A stretch of 64,000 nucleotides of DNA, taken from Ramlibacter henchirensis (lineage in GTDB: Bacteria; Pseudomonadota; Gammaproteobacteria; Burkholderiales; Burkholderiaceae_C). Below are positions 50,853 through 61,213 of the stretch, piece after piece. The stretch covers positions 558,001 through 622,000 of the forward strand of contig NZ_SMLM01000003.1 in assembly GCF_004682015.1 (NCBI RefSeq), read 5' to 3'. The notes under the pieces were generated by a model. That model saw nothing but the letters and a program-made list of their open reading frames with translations. It was not told the origin of the DNA and made no database searches. A program made the translations under genes and the position numbers. Numbering within the stretch: position 1 is the stretch's first letter; every line of letters begins with the position of its first letter.

Positions 50853-51879
50853 GGGACCTCCTCGGTGCGAACACCTGGCGCCAGGTGTCCGCGAAATCGC
50901 GCACCTCGGCGGATTCGAGCGCGCCCTTCTCCACCAGCAACCGGTGCAGCGCCGGCAGGGAGTAGTGCGGCACGGCCGGGTACAGGTGGTGCTCCACGTG
51001 GTAGTTGACGTGGTGCGGGAACAGCACCAGCCGCCCGAGCCAGTTCCCGAACGACCCGGCAGTGCGGTTCGTGCGTGCGGCGGTAAGCGGCGAGCTCAGG
51101 TCCTGCGCCGCGCCGTGCTCGCAGATCGCGCGCAGCCGCAGGATGGGCTGCAGGACCGTCACGAGCGGCACGACCCACAGGACCAGGTACATCAGCAATC
51201 CGCGCGACCCGCCCACCGCGAACGCCAGCAGCGGCGCGGCCAGATGGAACCCCACGACCCACAACCGATCAGCCCGCGCGGCGGCGCGAAGCTGCGGCGA
51301 GGTGTCGTCCAGCGGGCGGATCTCGCGATTCGTCTCCGCGTTGATCGCCGGCGCACCGAAGAAGTACTTGTAGGTCTTCCAAGCGTTCAGCCCGAACAGG
51401 TCCTGCACCAGCTTGTTGAGCAGGTAGGCCCTGCCTCTCGGATAGCCACCGTGGATGGCCGTGTCCGGGTCTTCGTCGGTGTAGAGGTTGTTGTGGTGCA
51501 GCCGGTGCGTGACGCGGTAGGTGCACATGGAGACGCCGCCGATCATGCCGATGAAGCGCCCGGCCAGGTCGTTGGCGATGCGGCCGGTGAACAGCCGGTA
51601 GTGCGCCGCCTCGTGCGCCAGGACGAACAGGCCGTGCTGCGCGATGCCGATCACCACGATGGACAGCAGCATCCAGACGCTTGGCCAGGTGGCGATCGCG
51701 AGCCAGATCGCCAGTGCGATCAGCCCGAACGTGTGGACGATGGAGAGCAGCGACCGCCAGGTGGACAGGCGCGTGAGCGGCGCCAGTTCCTCTGGCCGCA
51801 GCAGCCGCCGCGCCTGGGCGTTGCGCGAGCCCGGCGCGCGGTGGTCGTCGCGGAACTCCTCGCCCTGGCGCGCTTGCAC
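50845..51879 (-). CDS. Membrane fatty-acid desaturase
   Basis: 344 residues. Histidine boxes are HEAAH (89-93), HRLHH (125-129) and HVEHH (294-298), with extra His in CEHG (255) and PHH (289-290). Membrane helices flank them (about 47-82, 105-118, 206-245). This is the diiron integral-membrane desaturase/hydroxylase family. GTG start. It overlaps the aidB start by 8 bases. Regiochemistry and substrate unknown. Confidence 0.9.
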   Translation of the reverse strand: MQARQGEEFRDDHRAPGSRNAQARRLLRPEELAPLTRLSTWRSLLSIVHTFGLIALAIWLAIATWPSVWMLLSIVVIGIAQHGLFVLAHEAAHYRLFTGRIANDLAGRFIGMIGGVSMCTYRVTHRLHHNNLYTDEDPDTAIHGGYPRGRAYLLNKLVQDLFGLNAWKTYKYFFGAPAINAETNREIRPLDDTSPQLRAAARADRLWVVGFHLAAPLLAFAVGGSRGLLMYLVLWVVPLVTVLQPILRLRAICEHGAAQDLSSPLTAARTNRTAGSFGNWLGRLVLFPHHVNYHVEHHLYPAVPHYSLPALHRLLVEKGALESAEVRDFADTWRQVFAPRRSRA

Positions 51880-51886
51880 GGCCGCC

Positions 51887-52903
51887 TCAGACCAGCTGGA
51901 CGAGCTGCTTGCCGAAGTTGCGGCCGCGCAGCATGCCGAGGAAGGCCTCGGGCGCAGACTCCAGGCCCCTGGCGATCGTCTCGCGCGGCCGCAGCTTGCC
52001 GCTGCCGACCAGCTCGCCCAGTTCCTTCAGGGCGTCGGGCCAGACCTCCAGGTGCTCGCTGACGATGAAGCCTTCGACCCGCATCCGGTTGGTCAGGATC
52101 AGCTGCGGATGCTGCATCGGGATGGGATGGCCTTCGTAGCCGGCGATCATCCCGCACATGGCGATGCGGGCGAATGCATTGGCGCGAAGCATCACCGCAT
52201 CCAGCACCAGGCCGCCGACGTTCTCGAAGTAGCCGTCGACGCCGCCGGGGCACGCTTCCTTCAGGGCACCGGCGAGCGAGGTTGCATCGCGGTGCTGCTT
52301 GTAGTCGACGCAAGCGTCGAAGCCGAGTTCGTCGGTGACGTAGCGGCATTTCGCGGGGCCGCCCGCCACGCCCACGGCGCGGGCGCCGCGCGCCTTCGCG
52401 AGCACGCCGACCGCGCTGCCGACGGCGCCGCTGGCCGCGCTGACGACCACCGTCTGGCCCGGCTTGGGATCGATGATCTTCACCAGGCCGTACCAGGCGG
52501 TGACGCCCGGCATGCCGACCGCGCCGAGGTAGTGCGAGATCGGCACATGCGTCGTGTCGACCTTGCGCAGCGCGCCGGGCTGGCCGGCGTCGACCACGCT
52601 GTACTCCTGCCACCCGCCCATCCCCTGCACCTTGTCGCCGGGCTGGTACTTGGGATGCCGGCTCTCCACGACTTCGCCGACGGTGCCGCCGATCATCACC
52701 TGCCCCAGCGGCTGCGGCTGCGCATAGCTCTTGCCCTCGTTCATCCGCCCGCGCATGTAGGGATCGAGGCTCAGGAAATGGTGGCGGACCAGCACCTGGC
52801 CGTCGCGCAAGGGCGGCGTGTCCTCGGCGATCAGCCGGAAGTTGGTGGTGCTGGCTTCGCCGTGCGGGCGGTTGTCCAGCAGGATCTGGCGGTTGCGGGG
52901 CAT
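51887..52903 (-). CDS. NADP-dependent MDR oxidoreductase (CurA/leukotriene B4 12-hydroxydehydrogenase type)
   Basis: 338 residues, zinc-free medium-chain reductase. The N-terminus MPRNRQILLDNRPHGE, the HFLSLDPYMRGRM segment and the cofactor motif SAASGAVGSAVG are diagnostic of the CurA/PTGR family, which reduces alpha,beta-unsaturated carbonyls with NADPH. The ATG at 52903 is chosen over frame extension toward 52978. It lies 13 bases downstream of the thioesterase. Confidence 0.9.
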   Translation of the reverse strand: MPRNRQILLDNRPHGEASTTNFRLIAEDTPPLRDGQVLVRHHFLSLDPYMRGRMNEGKSYAQPQPLGQVMIGGTVGEVVESRHPKYQPGDKVQGMGGWQEYSVVDAGQPGALRKVDTTHVPISHYLGAVGMPGVTAWYGLVKIIDPKPGQTVVVSAASGAVGSAVGVLAKARGARAVGVAGGPAKCRYVTDELGFDACVDYKQHRDATSLAGALKEACPGGVDGYFENVGGLVLDAVMLRANAFARIAMCGMIAGYEGHPIPMQHPQLILTNRMRVEGFIVSEHLEVWPDALKELGELVGSGKLRPRETIARGLESAPEAFLGMLRGRNFGKQLVQLV

Positions 52904-52916
52904 GGTGCGGACTCCT

Positions 52917-53348
52917 TCAGTCGGTGCGGATCGGGTCGAGGCTCTGCGTGCTCCTGGGCCCGACCGGCAGCCGCGCAACGTACTTGAAGGTGCCGGTGGC
53001 GTGGGCGCAGGCGCGGCCCGACTCGTCGTAGATCGTGGATTCGGCGAAGGCCATGGTGGCCGTGCGGTGGATCAGGCGCCCCCTGGCGGTGAGGCGGCCG
53101 CGCGCGGCCTGCATGAAGGTGGTCTTCATTTCGATCGTCACCACGCCCATGTCCGGCTGCACGCTGCGGGCGGCGGTGGCCATCGACACATCGTGCAGGG
53201 TCATGGACGCGCCGCCGTGCACGACGCCGAAGGAGTTCAGGTGCTCCGGCCGCGCGTCGAACACGATCTCCGACTCGCCGCCCTCGAAGCGGGTGAGCTC
53301 GAAGCCGAGATGCGAGACGAACGGGATGTTGACGCCGAAACCGCGCAT
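52917..53348 (-). CDS. PaaI-family hotdog thioesterase
   Basis: 143 residues. HGG motif H44-G46 and the catalytic acid D53 (SFGVVHGGASMTLHD). The rest (GVVTIEMKTTFMQAARG, ESTIYDESGRACAHATGTFKYV) matches PaaI/YdiI-like acyl-CoA thioesterases. It begins one base after the SDR stop on the same strand. Confidence 0.9.
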   Translation of the reverse strand: MRGFGVNIPFVSHLGFELTRFEGGESEIVFDARPEHLNSFGVVHGGASMTLHDVSMATAARSVQPDMGVVTIEMKTTFMQAARGRLTARGRLIHRTATMAFAESTIYDESGRACAHATGTFKYVARLPVGPRSTQSLDPIRTD

Positions 53349-54140
53349 CTAGCCCCCCGTGACCACGCTGACGCCGCCATCCACCGCCAGCCACTGGCCG
53401 GTGATGTGCTTGCCCGCGTCCGAAGCGAAGAGCAGCGCCGTGCCCTTGAGGTCCTCGTCGTCGCCCAATCTTTGCAACGGCGCGTGAGCGGCCAGCTTCT
53501 CCTCGCCGAGACGCTCGAGCGTTCCGCGCGTCATCTTGCTGGGGAAGAAGCCCGGGCAGATGGCGTTGACGGTGATGTTGTACTTGCCCCATTCGCAGCC
53601 CAGCGCGCGGGTGAAGTTGATGACGGCGCCCTTGGACGTGTTGTAGGCCAGGGTCTGCATCTCCGGCGGGTTGCCGCCCAGGCCGGCGATCGAGGCGATG
53701 TTGATGATGCGGCCGTAGCGGCGCGGGATCATGCTCTTCTTCGCGATGTGCTGGCTGAGGATGAAGTAGCCCCGCACGTTCAGGTTCATCAGCTTGTCCC
53801 AGGCTTCGACCGGATGATCCTCCGCGGGGGCGCCCCAGGCAGCGCCGGCGTTGTTCACCAGGATGTGGACGTCGCCCATGCGCTGCATCGTCTCGTCGGC
53901 GAGGCGGCGGATGTCCTCTTCCTTCGAGGCGTCGGCCGCGATCCAGCGGGTGTCGATGCCCGCGGCCTGCAGCTCGGCGGCCGCTTCTTCCAGGTCGCCG
54001 GCCTTGCGCGAGCTCAGCATGATCTTCGCGCCCGCCTCGCCCAGCGCATGGGCCAGTTGCAGGCCGAGGCCGCGCGAGCCTCCGGTCACGAGCGCAGTCT
54101 TGCCCGTCAGGTCGAACAGCTGCTGGATCGTTCGGGTCAT
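53349..54140 (-). CDS. SDR family oxidoreductase
   Basis: 263 residues, classical SDR. TGGSRGLG (19-26), NNAG (96-99), S150, Y166 and K170. Similar in size and pattern to gluconate 5-dehydrogenase or 3-ketoacyl reductases. Its start overlaps the small membrane gene's stop by 4 bases. The acyl-CoA context suggests a 3-hydroxyacyl or related substrate; not proven. Confidence 0.9.
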   Translation of the reverse strand: MTRTIQQLFDLTGKTALVTGGSRGLGLQLAHALGEAGAKIMLSSRKAGDLEEAAAELQAAGIDTRWIAADASKEEDIRRLADETMQRMGDVHILVNNAGAAWGAPAEDHPVEAWDKLMNLNVRGYFILSQHIAKKSMIPRRYGRIINIASIAGLGGNPPEMQTLAYNTSKGAVINFTRALGCEWGKYNITVNAICPGFFPSKMTRGTLERLGEEKLAAHAPLQRLGDDEDLKGTALLFASDAGKHITGQWLAVDGGVSVVTGG

Positions 54141-54388
54141 CGCGTGTCTCTTGGTTGTCGTTCGTCCGATGATTGTGCGCCGCCGGGCGGTGTCTCGCGC
54201 AGCCGCGAGCGGACCCAGATCAGCACGACGCCGGCGGCGACGGCGATGCCGCCGAGCACCCCGAGCGACCAGCCCGCGATCAGATGCGCCCCGCCGGTGG
54301 CCAGGCCGAGGATCACGGCGAAGAGGCCGCCATAGATGAGCAGCCAGACGAGCCGCTCGACCCAGGCCAGGGCGCGCGCGGACGCCAT
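54137..54388 (-). CDS. Small two-helix membrane protein
   Basis: 83 residues. Two hydrophobic helices (about 11-33 and 39-61) sit between short polar ends (WVERLVWLLIYGGLFAVI, LGVLGGIAVAAGVVLIWV). I do not recognise a family. It fits exactly between the acyl-CoA dehydrogenase (2 bases) and the SDR (ATGA overlap), so it is very probably real. Confidence 0.75.
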   Translation of the reverse strand: MASARALAWVERLVWLLIYGGLFAVILGLATGGAHLIAGWSLGVLGGIAVAAGVVLIWVRSRLRETPPGGAQSSDERQPRDTR

Positions 54389-54390
54389 TC

Positions 54391-56223
54391 TCAGAACGCC
54401 TCTTCCGGCATCTGGGCGCAGGTGGGATCGCGGGTCTCGACCACGGCCAGCCAGGCCGGGACCTTGGGCAGCTCGTAGTGGAAGAAGTAGCGGGCGGCGT
54501 GGACGCGCCCGACGTGCGCCGGCGTTCGCGCCTGCTCTTGCGCGGGGACGGTGAGCAGCACGTCCAGCCACATCCACGCGATGACCAGGTGCCCGAAGGC
54601 CTGCATGTAGGGCACGGCGTTCGCGAGCGCCGCCGAGGGGTCACCCGTCGCCCAAGCTGCCTTGGTGGCGGCGCCCACACGCTGCAAGGCCTTGGCCAGC
54701 GCATTGGCGTGCTCTGCGAGGTGCGGGCGCTGCAGGGCCGCTTCGATCGTCGCGTTGATGCGGCCGGCCAGCAGCTGCAGGCCGCGGCCGCCTTCCATCA
54801 CCACCTTGCGCCCGAGCAGGTCGGCCGCCTGGATGCCGTGCGTGCCCTCGTGGATCATGTTCAGGCGCTGGTCGCGCCAGTACTGCTCGACCGGGAAGTC
54901 GCGCGTGTAGCCGTAGCCGCCGTGCACCTGGATGGCGAGCGAATTGGCCTCCAGGCAGAACTCGCTCGGCCAGCTCTTGGCGATGGGCGTCAGCACTTCC
55001 AGCAGCAGGCGCGCTTCGTCCGCCGCCTCCGGCGCGCCGGTGTGCTGTTCGTCGACCAGGCGGGCGCAGTACAGCATCAGCGCCAATGCGCCTTCGCCGT
55101 ACGACTTCTGCGCGAGCAGCATCCGCTTGACGTCGGCGTGCTCGATGATGCGCACCTGCGGCTGCCCAGGGTCCTTGCCGGCGGGCCCCACGGGCCGCCC
55201 TTGCGGACGCTGCTTCGCGTAATCGAGCGAGGCGTAGTAGCCCGCCAGCCCGAGGGCCGTGGCGGCCATGCCGATGCCGATGCGCGCCTCGTTCATCATG
55301 TGGAACATGCAGCGAAGGCCTTCGCCGGGTTTGCCGACCAAGTAGCCGATCGCGCCCGCCCCGCCTCGCACCGGGAACTTGCCTTCGCCGAAATTCAGCA
55401 GCGTGTTGGTGGTGCCGCGCCAGCCCAGCTTGTGGTTCAGGCCGGCCAGCGCGATGTCGTTGCGCTCGCCGGTGAGCTGGCCGTCGGGGCCGACCAGTTT
55501 CTTGGGCACGAGGAAGAGCGAGATGCCGCGGGTGCCGGCCACCAGCTTGCCGTCCGGACCCGGGATCTTGGCGAGCACGAGGTGGACGATGTTCTCGGTG
55601 AGTTCATGTTCGCCGGCCGAGATCCACATCTTGTTGCCGCGAACGCGGTAGCGCGGTCCGAGCGGGTCGCTCTCGAAATCCGGGCCGTCGGGCGTGGCGC
55701 GCGTGGCCACGTCGGAGAGCGACGAGCCGGCCTGCGGCTCGGATAGGCACATGGTCCCGGAGAACCGCCCGTTGAACTCGTTCAGCGCAAACACCTGTTT
55801 CTGCAGGTCGGTGCCGTGCGCCATCAGCAGGTTGGCATTGCCCACCGTGAGCAGGCCGCCGCCGATGCTGACCGAGGCGACCGCGAAGAACGCACCGGCC
55901 GCCGCTTCCACCGTGTAGGGAAGCTGCATGCCGCCGATGTCGTAGTCCTGCGCGGCGCTGAGCATGCCGGACTCGGCGTAGGCCTCCCAGGCCTGTTTGG
56001 TGGCGGCCGGCAGCACCACCTTCTCGCCGTCGAAGCGCGGCTCCTCGGTGTCGACCAGCCGGTTGTGCGGCGCGTACTTCTCCCGCGCGATCCTCTCGCA
56101 GGTGTCCAGCACCGCGTCGAAGGTGTCGCGCGAGTGGTCGGAGAAGCGCGAACGCTGCGAGAGCTGGTCGACCTTGAGCCAGTCGTACAGCAGGAAGTCG
56201 ACGACGGGGCGGAGCGAGGACAT
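54391..56223 (-). CDS. Acyl-CoA dehydrogenase, long (about 600 aa) type
   Basis: 610 residues, FAD enzyme of the long acyl-CoA dehydrogenase class with an extra C-terminal domain. Marks are MCLSEPQAGSSLSDVATRA and KMWISAGEHELTENIVHLVLAK. FAD and tail contacts lie in VHGGYGYTRDFPVEQYWRDQRLNMIHEGT, with the Glu in this last segment as probable catalytic base region. First step of beta-oxidation on a presently unknown chain length. Confidence 0.92.
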   Translation of the reverse strand: MSSLRPVVDFLLYDWLKVDQLSQRSRFSDHSRDTFDAVLDTCERIAREKYAPHNRLVDTEEPRFDGEKVVLPAATKQAWEAYAESGMLSAAQDYDIGGMQLPYTVEAAAGAFFAVASVSIGGGLLTVGNANLLMAHGTDLQKQVFALNEFNGRFSGTMCLSEPQAGSSLSDVATRATPDGPDFESDPLGPRYRVRGNKMWISAGEHELTENIVHLVLAKIPGPDGKLVAGTRGISLFLVPKKLVGPDGQLTGERNDIALAGLNHKLGWRGTTNTLLNFGEGKFPVRGGAGAIGYLVGKPGEGLRCMFHMMNEARIGIGMAATALGLAGYYASLDYAKQRPQGRPVGPAGKDPGQPQVRIIEHADVKRMLLAQKSYGEGALALMLYCARLVDEQHTGAPEAADEARLLLEVLTPIAKSWPSEFCLEANSLAIQVHGGYGYTRDFPVEQYWRDQRLNMIHEGTHGIQAADLLGRKVVMEGGRGLQLLAGRINATIEAALQRPHLAEHANALAKALQRVGAATKAAWATGDPSAALANAVPYMQAFGHLVIAWMWLDVLLTVPAQEQARTPAHVGRVHAARYFFHYELPKVPAWLAVVETRDPTCAQMPEEAF

Positions 56224-56267
56224 CTTCTACGCGGGCTTTTTGGGTTGGGCAGAAGGGATGAACTCCC

Positions 56268-56362
56268 GTACGCAGAATGCGCGGAAAGGACGCAGAAAGC
56301 GCAGAAACCTTAGACCGGTTTTTTCTGCGTCTCTCTGCGTCCTTTCTGCGTTTTCTGCGTAC
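56268..56362 (-). repeat. CGCAGAAA-unit palindromic repeat, copy 2
   Basis: Near-complete inverted repeat in the thiolase/ACAD gap (56224-56374). The ends GTACGCAGAA (56268-56277) and TTCTGCGTAC (56353-56362) are perfect. Inside, AAAGGACGCAGA (56285-56296) matches TCTGCGTCCTTT (56334-56345) over 12 bp, and further CGCAGAAA units occur at 56291-56298 and 56300-56307. It is built from the same unit as 15150-15246. It can form a long hairpin in RNA. Confidence 0.78.
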
Positions 56363-56374
56363 TGATGTCCGATT

Positions 56375-57550
<1,176 letters not shown>

Positions 57551-57571
57551 GGGAGGCCTTTCAGGAGGAAA

Positions 57572-59047
57572 TCAGACGGCGGGGGAATTCAGGTTGGACA
57601 GCAGCAGGTGGTAGAACCGCACCAGCTCGGCCAGGTTGGCAACGGAGATCCGTTCATTGATGCCGTGCAGCCGGGGAATGTCCTGCGGCTTCACGCGGAC
57701 CGGAGCGAAGCGGTAGATCTGCTCGGCGACCGGCTGGAAGTGGTGCGAGTCGGTCCCGGTGAGCACGAGTGCGGGCGACACCACGACGCCGGGGAACTGC
57801 GAGCGCAACGTGCGCTGCAGGACCTGGTAGGCCGGCGTGTCGGTGCGCGAGATCGGCGACGGATCGACGGCGCCCGGAACCATGGACACCTGCACGCCGG
57901 GGCCGGCCTTGGAGCGAACGTGCTCCAGCATGCCCTGGACCGTGTCGCCGGGCAGCAGGCGGAAATTGACCACGGCCTCGGCGGTGCCGGGAAGCACGTT
58001 GTCCTTGTTGCCCGCGTTGACCACCGTCAACGCGGTGGTCGTGCGCAGGAGCGCATTGGTCGAGTTGGCCTTTTCCAGCTGCGGCCGCACGACCGGCTCG
58101 AACAGCCAGAGGTTGGAGAGCGCCACCCGCTGGAAGCCGCCGAACTCCGGGGCCAGCGTCTCGAACATCTCCCGTCCCACGCCGCGCAGCGACGCGGGAC
58201 GCTGCTCCACGTCCAGGCGGTGCAGCGCCGAGGCGATCTGGCCGATGGCGCTGGTGCCCGCCGCGGGCGGCATCGACGCGTGCCCCGGGGCGCCGGACGC
58301 CTTCAGCAGCACCGACAGGTAGCCCTTTTCGGCGAGGCCGATCAGCGCAACCGGCTTGGCCAGGTTGGGGATCACGCCCTCGGTGAGCACCGATCCTTCA
58401 TCCAGCACGAACTCGAAGCGCACCTGCCGCTGCTGGAACAGCTTGACGATCTCCAGCGCCCCTCGCAAGCCGTTGACTTCCTCGTCATGGCCGAAGGCGA
58501 GGTACACGGTCTGCCGCGGCTGGAAGTTGGCCGCAAGCAGCATCTCCACCGCCTCGAGCTGCGCGATCACCCGGCTCTTGTCGTCCCACGCGCCCCGGCC
58601 CCACACGTAACCGCCCTGCACGGCTCCCGCGAACGGCGGCGCCTCCCATTTGTCTTCGGTGCCCGGCGAGACCGGCACCACGTCCTGGTGCGCCATCAGC
58701 AGGATCGGACGCGCCTTGGGATCGCTGCCGCGCCAGGTGTAGAGCAGGCTGTAGCCGCCGACCGTCTCGAGCTGCAGCCGCTCGTGCACGAGCGGGAAGC
58801 GCTCGCGCAGGAAGGCATGGAGCTTGCGGAACTCGGCCCCGCTCGCATCGGCATCCTCCCGACTGGCGATCGTCCGGAAACGCACGGCCCCCGACAGCTT
58901 GTCGGCAACCGCCTTCTCGTCGACGGCGAGCGGCCGCGCGGCGGCGACATCGATCTGCCGCGAGCCCTGGCGCAGCGTGTTCACGGCCACCACGGCCGCG
59001 AGCAGCAGGACGAGGCCCAGGACGACGAGGACGATGCGCTTGATCAT
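57572..59047 (-). CDS. M20 peptidase of the carboxypeptidase S / PM20D1 type
   Basis: 491 residues. An N-terminal membrane anchor (about 4-23) leaves the catalytic part outside the cytosol. Metal and catalytic residues are H120, D122 (MAHQDVV), D155 (WDDKSR), E189/E190 (GHDEE) and D216 (LDEGS). The stretch LWLFEPVV, then STNALLRTTTALTVV and DNVLPGTAEAVVNFRLLPGD, closely resembles human PM20D1, which hydrolyses or forms N-acyl amino acids. It lies inside the beta-oxidation run, between the FadB-like gene and thiolase. Hydrolysis of an N-acyl amino acid is inferred. Confidence 0.88.
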   Translation of the reverse strand: MIKRIVLVVLGLVLLLAAVVAVNTLRQGSRQIDVAAARPLAVDEKAVADKLSGAVRFRTIASREDADASGAEFRKLHAFLRERFPLVHERLQLETVGGYSLLYTWRGSDPKARPILLMAHQDVVPVSPGTEDKWEAPPFAGAVQGGYVWGRGAWDDKSRVIAQLEAVEMLLAANFQPRQTVYLAFGHDEEVNGLRGALEIVKLFQQRQVRFEFVLDEGSVLTEGVIPNLAKPVALIGLAEKGYLSVLLKASGAPGHASMPPAAGTSAIGQIASALHRLDVEQRPASLRGVGREMFETLAPEFGGFQRVALSNLWLFEPVVRPQLEKANSTNALLRTTTALTVVNAGNKDNVLPGTAEAVVNFRLLPGDTVQGMLEHVRSKAGPGVQVSMVPGAVDPSPISRTDTPAYQVLQRTLRSQFPGVVVSPALVLTGTDSHHFQPVAEQIYRFAPVRVKPQDIPRLHGINERISVANLAELVRFYHLLLSNLNSPAV

Positions 59048-59087
59048 CGGAGGGAAGCGGGCCGCATGGCGCGGCCCGCAGACGGCA

Positions 59088-61190
59088 TCAGCCGTTGAAC
59101 CCCTTGCCTTCGGCGACCAGCTTCCTGATCAGCGGCGCCGGCTCCCAGAACTTCGCGTCGTCGCGCGGGTTCTGCTGGAAGCGCTTCATGGCCTGCATCA
59201 CGTTGAACAGGCCCACCTGGTCGGCGTACAGCATCGGGCCGCCGCGGTGCACCGGGAAGCCGTAACCCGTGAGGTAGACCATGTCGATGTCGCTGGCCTT
59301 GGACGCGATGCCCTCCTCCAGGATGTGCGCGCCTTCGTTGACCAGCGAGAACACCAGGCGCTGCACGATCTCGTCGTCGGAGATCTTGCGCGGCTCGATG
59401 CCCTGCTCCTTGCGGTGCGCCGCCACCATGTCCTCGACCAGCCTGGACGGGATGGCGTCGCGCTTGCCTTGCTGGTAGTCGTACCAGCCGGCACCGGTCT
59501 TCTGGCCGAAGCGCCCGAGCTCGCACAGCTTGTCGGCGGTCCTGCTGTACTTCATGTCCGGCCGCTCCTGCGCCCGACGCTTGCGGATCGCCCAGCCGAT
59601 GTCGTTGCCGGCCAGGTCGCCCATGCGGAAGGGGCCCATGGCGAAACCGAACTTCTCGATCGCCCTGTCCACCTGCTGCGGCGTGGCGCCTTCGTCCAGC
59701 AGGAAGCCGGCCTGGCGGCTGTACTGCTCGATCATGCGGTTGCCGATGAAGCCGTCGCAGACGCCGGAGACCACGGCGGTCTTCTTGATCTTCTTGGCGA
59801 TGGCCATCACGGTGGCGAGCACGTCCTTGGCCGTCTTCTCGCCGCGCACCACCTCCAGCAGCTTCATCACGTTGGCCGGGCTGAAGAAGTGCATGCCGAC
59901 CACGTCCTGGGGCCGCTTGGTGAACGAGGCGATCTTGTTGACGTCCAGCGTGGAGGTGTTGCTGGCCAGGATCGCGCCGGGCTTCATCACCTTGTCCAGC
60001 GTCTCGAAGACCGTCTGCTTGACGCCCATGTCCTCGAACACCGCCTCGATCACCAGGTCCGCGTCCTTCAGGTCCTCGTACTTGAGCGTGGTGGACAGCA
60101 GGGACATGCGCTGGTCGTACTTGTCCTGTTTGAGCTTGCCCTTCTTGACCTGGGCCTCGTAGTTCTTGCGCATGGTGGCGGTGCCGCGGTCCAGCGCTTC
60201 CTGCTTCATCTCGAGGATGGTCACCGGGATGCCGGCGTTGAGGAAGTTCATCGAGATGCCGCCCCCCATGGTGCCCGCGCCGATGACCGCCACCTTCCTG
60301 ATCTCGCGCTTGGGCGTGTCCTCGGGGACGTCGGGGATCTTCGAGGCGGCGCGCTCGGCCATGAAGATGTGCCGCAGGGCGCGGCTCTCGGGCGTGAGCA
60401 TCAGGTTCATGAACGTCTCGCGTTCGGCCAGCATGCCCTCGTCGAACTTCTTCTTGGTCGCCGCTTCGACGGCGTCGACGCACTTGACGGGCGCCGGGAA
60501 GTTCTTGGCCATGCCCTTGACCATGTTGCGCGCGAACTGGAAGTACGCGTCGCCCATCGGGTGCTTGCAAGGCAGGTCTCGCACGCGCGGCAGCGGGCGC
60601 TTGCCGGCCACTTCGCGGGCGAAGGCCAGGGCCTCGTCCAGCAGCGAGTCGGCCGACTTGGCCAGGCGGTCGAACAGCTTCTGGCCCGGCTGGGCGAACA
60701 GGAGCTCGCTCTTGACGGCCTCGCCCGAGACGATCATGTTGAGCGCCGTCTCCACGCCCATCACCCGCGGCAGGCGCATCGTGCCGCCGGCGCCGGGGAT
60801 CAGGCCCAGCTTCACCTCGGGCAGCGCCACGTTGCAGTCGGGCGCGGCGATGCGGTAGTGGCAGCCCAGCGAGAGCTCCAGCCCGCCGCCCATGGCGATC
60901 GAATGCACCGCGGCCACGACCGGCTTTGTTGAGTTCTCGACCGCCAGGATCACCGACAGCAGGTTGGGTTCGGCGATCGCCTTGGGCGACCCGAACTCCC
61001 GGATGTCCGCGCCGCCCGAGAACGCCTTGCCGGCGCCGGTGATGACGATGGCTTTCACGGCCGCATCGGCCTGCGCCTTCTCCAGGCCGGCGGTGATGCC
61101 CTGCCGGGTGGCCAGGCCCAGCCCGTTGACCGGCGGGTTGTTCAGCGTGATGACGGCGACGTCGCCATGCACCTTGTATTCAGCGGTCAT
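59088..61190 (-). CDS. Multifunctional enoyl-CoA hydratase / 3-hydroxyacyl-CoA dehydrogenase (FadB/FadJ-like)
   Basis: 700 residues. The N-terminal crotonase domain (1 to about 190) has SGGADIREF, GGGLE with E105, and LPEVKLG with E125, the two hydratase glutamates. The HAD domain starts near 297 with the NAD motif VIGAGTMGG (302-310); the HFFSPANVMKL region holds the catalytic His; the C-terminal dimerisation domain follows. Steps 2 and 3 of beta-oxidation. First gene of the minus-strand run, preceded by a palindromic operator candidate and GAAGGAAG as RBS. Confidence 0.94.
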   Translation of the reverse strand: MTAEYKVHGDVAVITLNNPPVNGLGLATRQGITAGLEKAQADAAVKAIVITGAGKAFSGGADIREFGSPKAIAEPNLLSVILAVENSTKPVVAAVHSIAMGGGLELSLGCHYRIAAPDCNVALPEVKLGLIPGAGGTMRLPRVMGVETALNMIVSGEAVKSELLFAQPGQKLFDRLAKSADSLLDEALAFAREVAGKRPLPRVRDLPCKHPMGDAYFQFARNMVKGMAKNFPAPVKCVDAVEAATKKKFDEGMLAERETFMNLMLTPESRALRHIFMAERAASKIPDVPEDTPKREIRKVAVIGAGTMGGGISMNFLNAGIPVTILEMKQEALDRGTATMRKNYEAQVKKGKLKQDKYDQRMSLLSTTLKYEDLKDADLVIEAVFEDMGVKQTVFETLDKVMKPGAILASNTSTLDVNKIASFTKRPQDVVGMHFFSPANVMKLLEVVRGEKTAKDVLATVMAIAKKIKKTAVVSGVCDGFIGNRMIEQYSRQAGFLLDEGATPQQVDRAIEKFGFAMGPFRMGDLAGNDIGWAIRKRRAQERPDMKYSRTADKLCELGRFGQKTGAGWYDYQQGKRDAIPSRLVEDMVAAHRKEQGIEPRKISDDEIVQRLVFSLVNEGAHILEEGIASKASDIDMVYLTGYGFPVHRGGPMLYADQVGLFNVMQAMKRFQQNPRDDAKFWEPAPLIRKLVAEGKGFNG

Positions 61191-61213
61191 GAAGCTTCCT
61201 TCGGATAAGAAAA

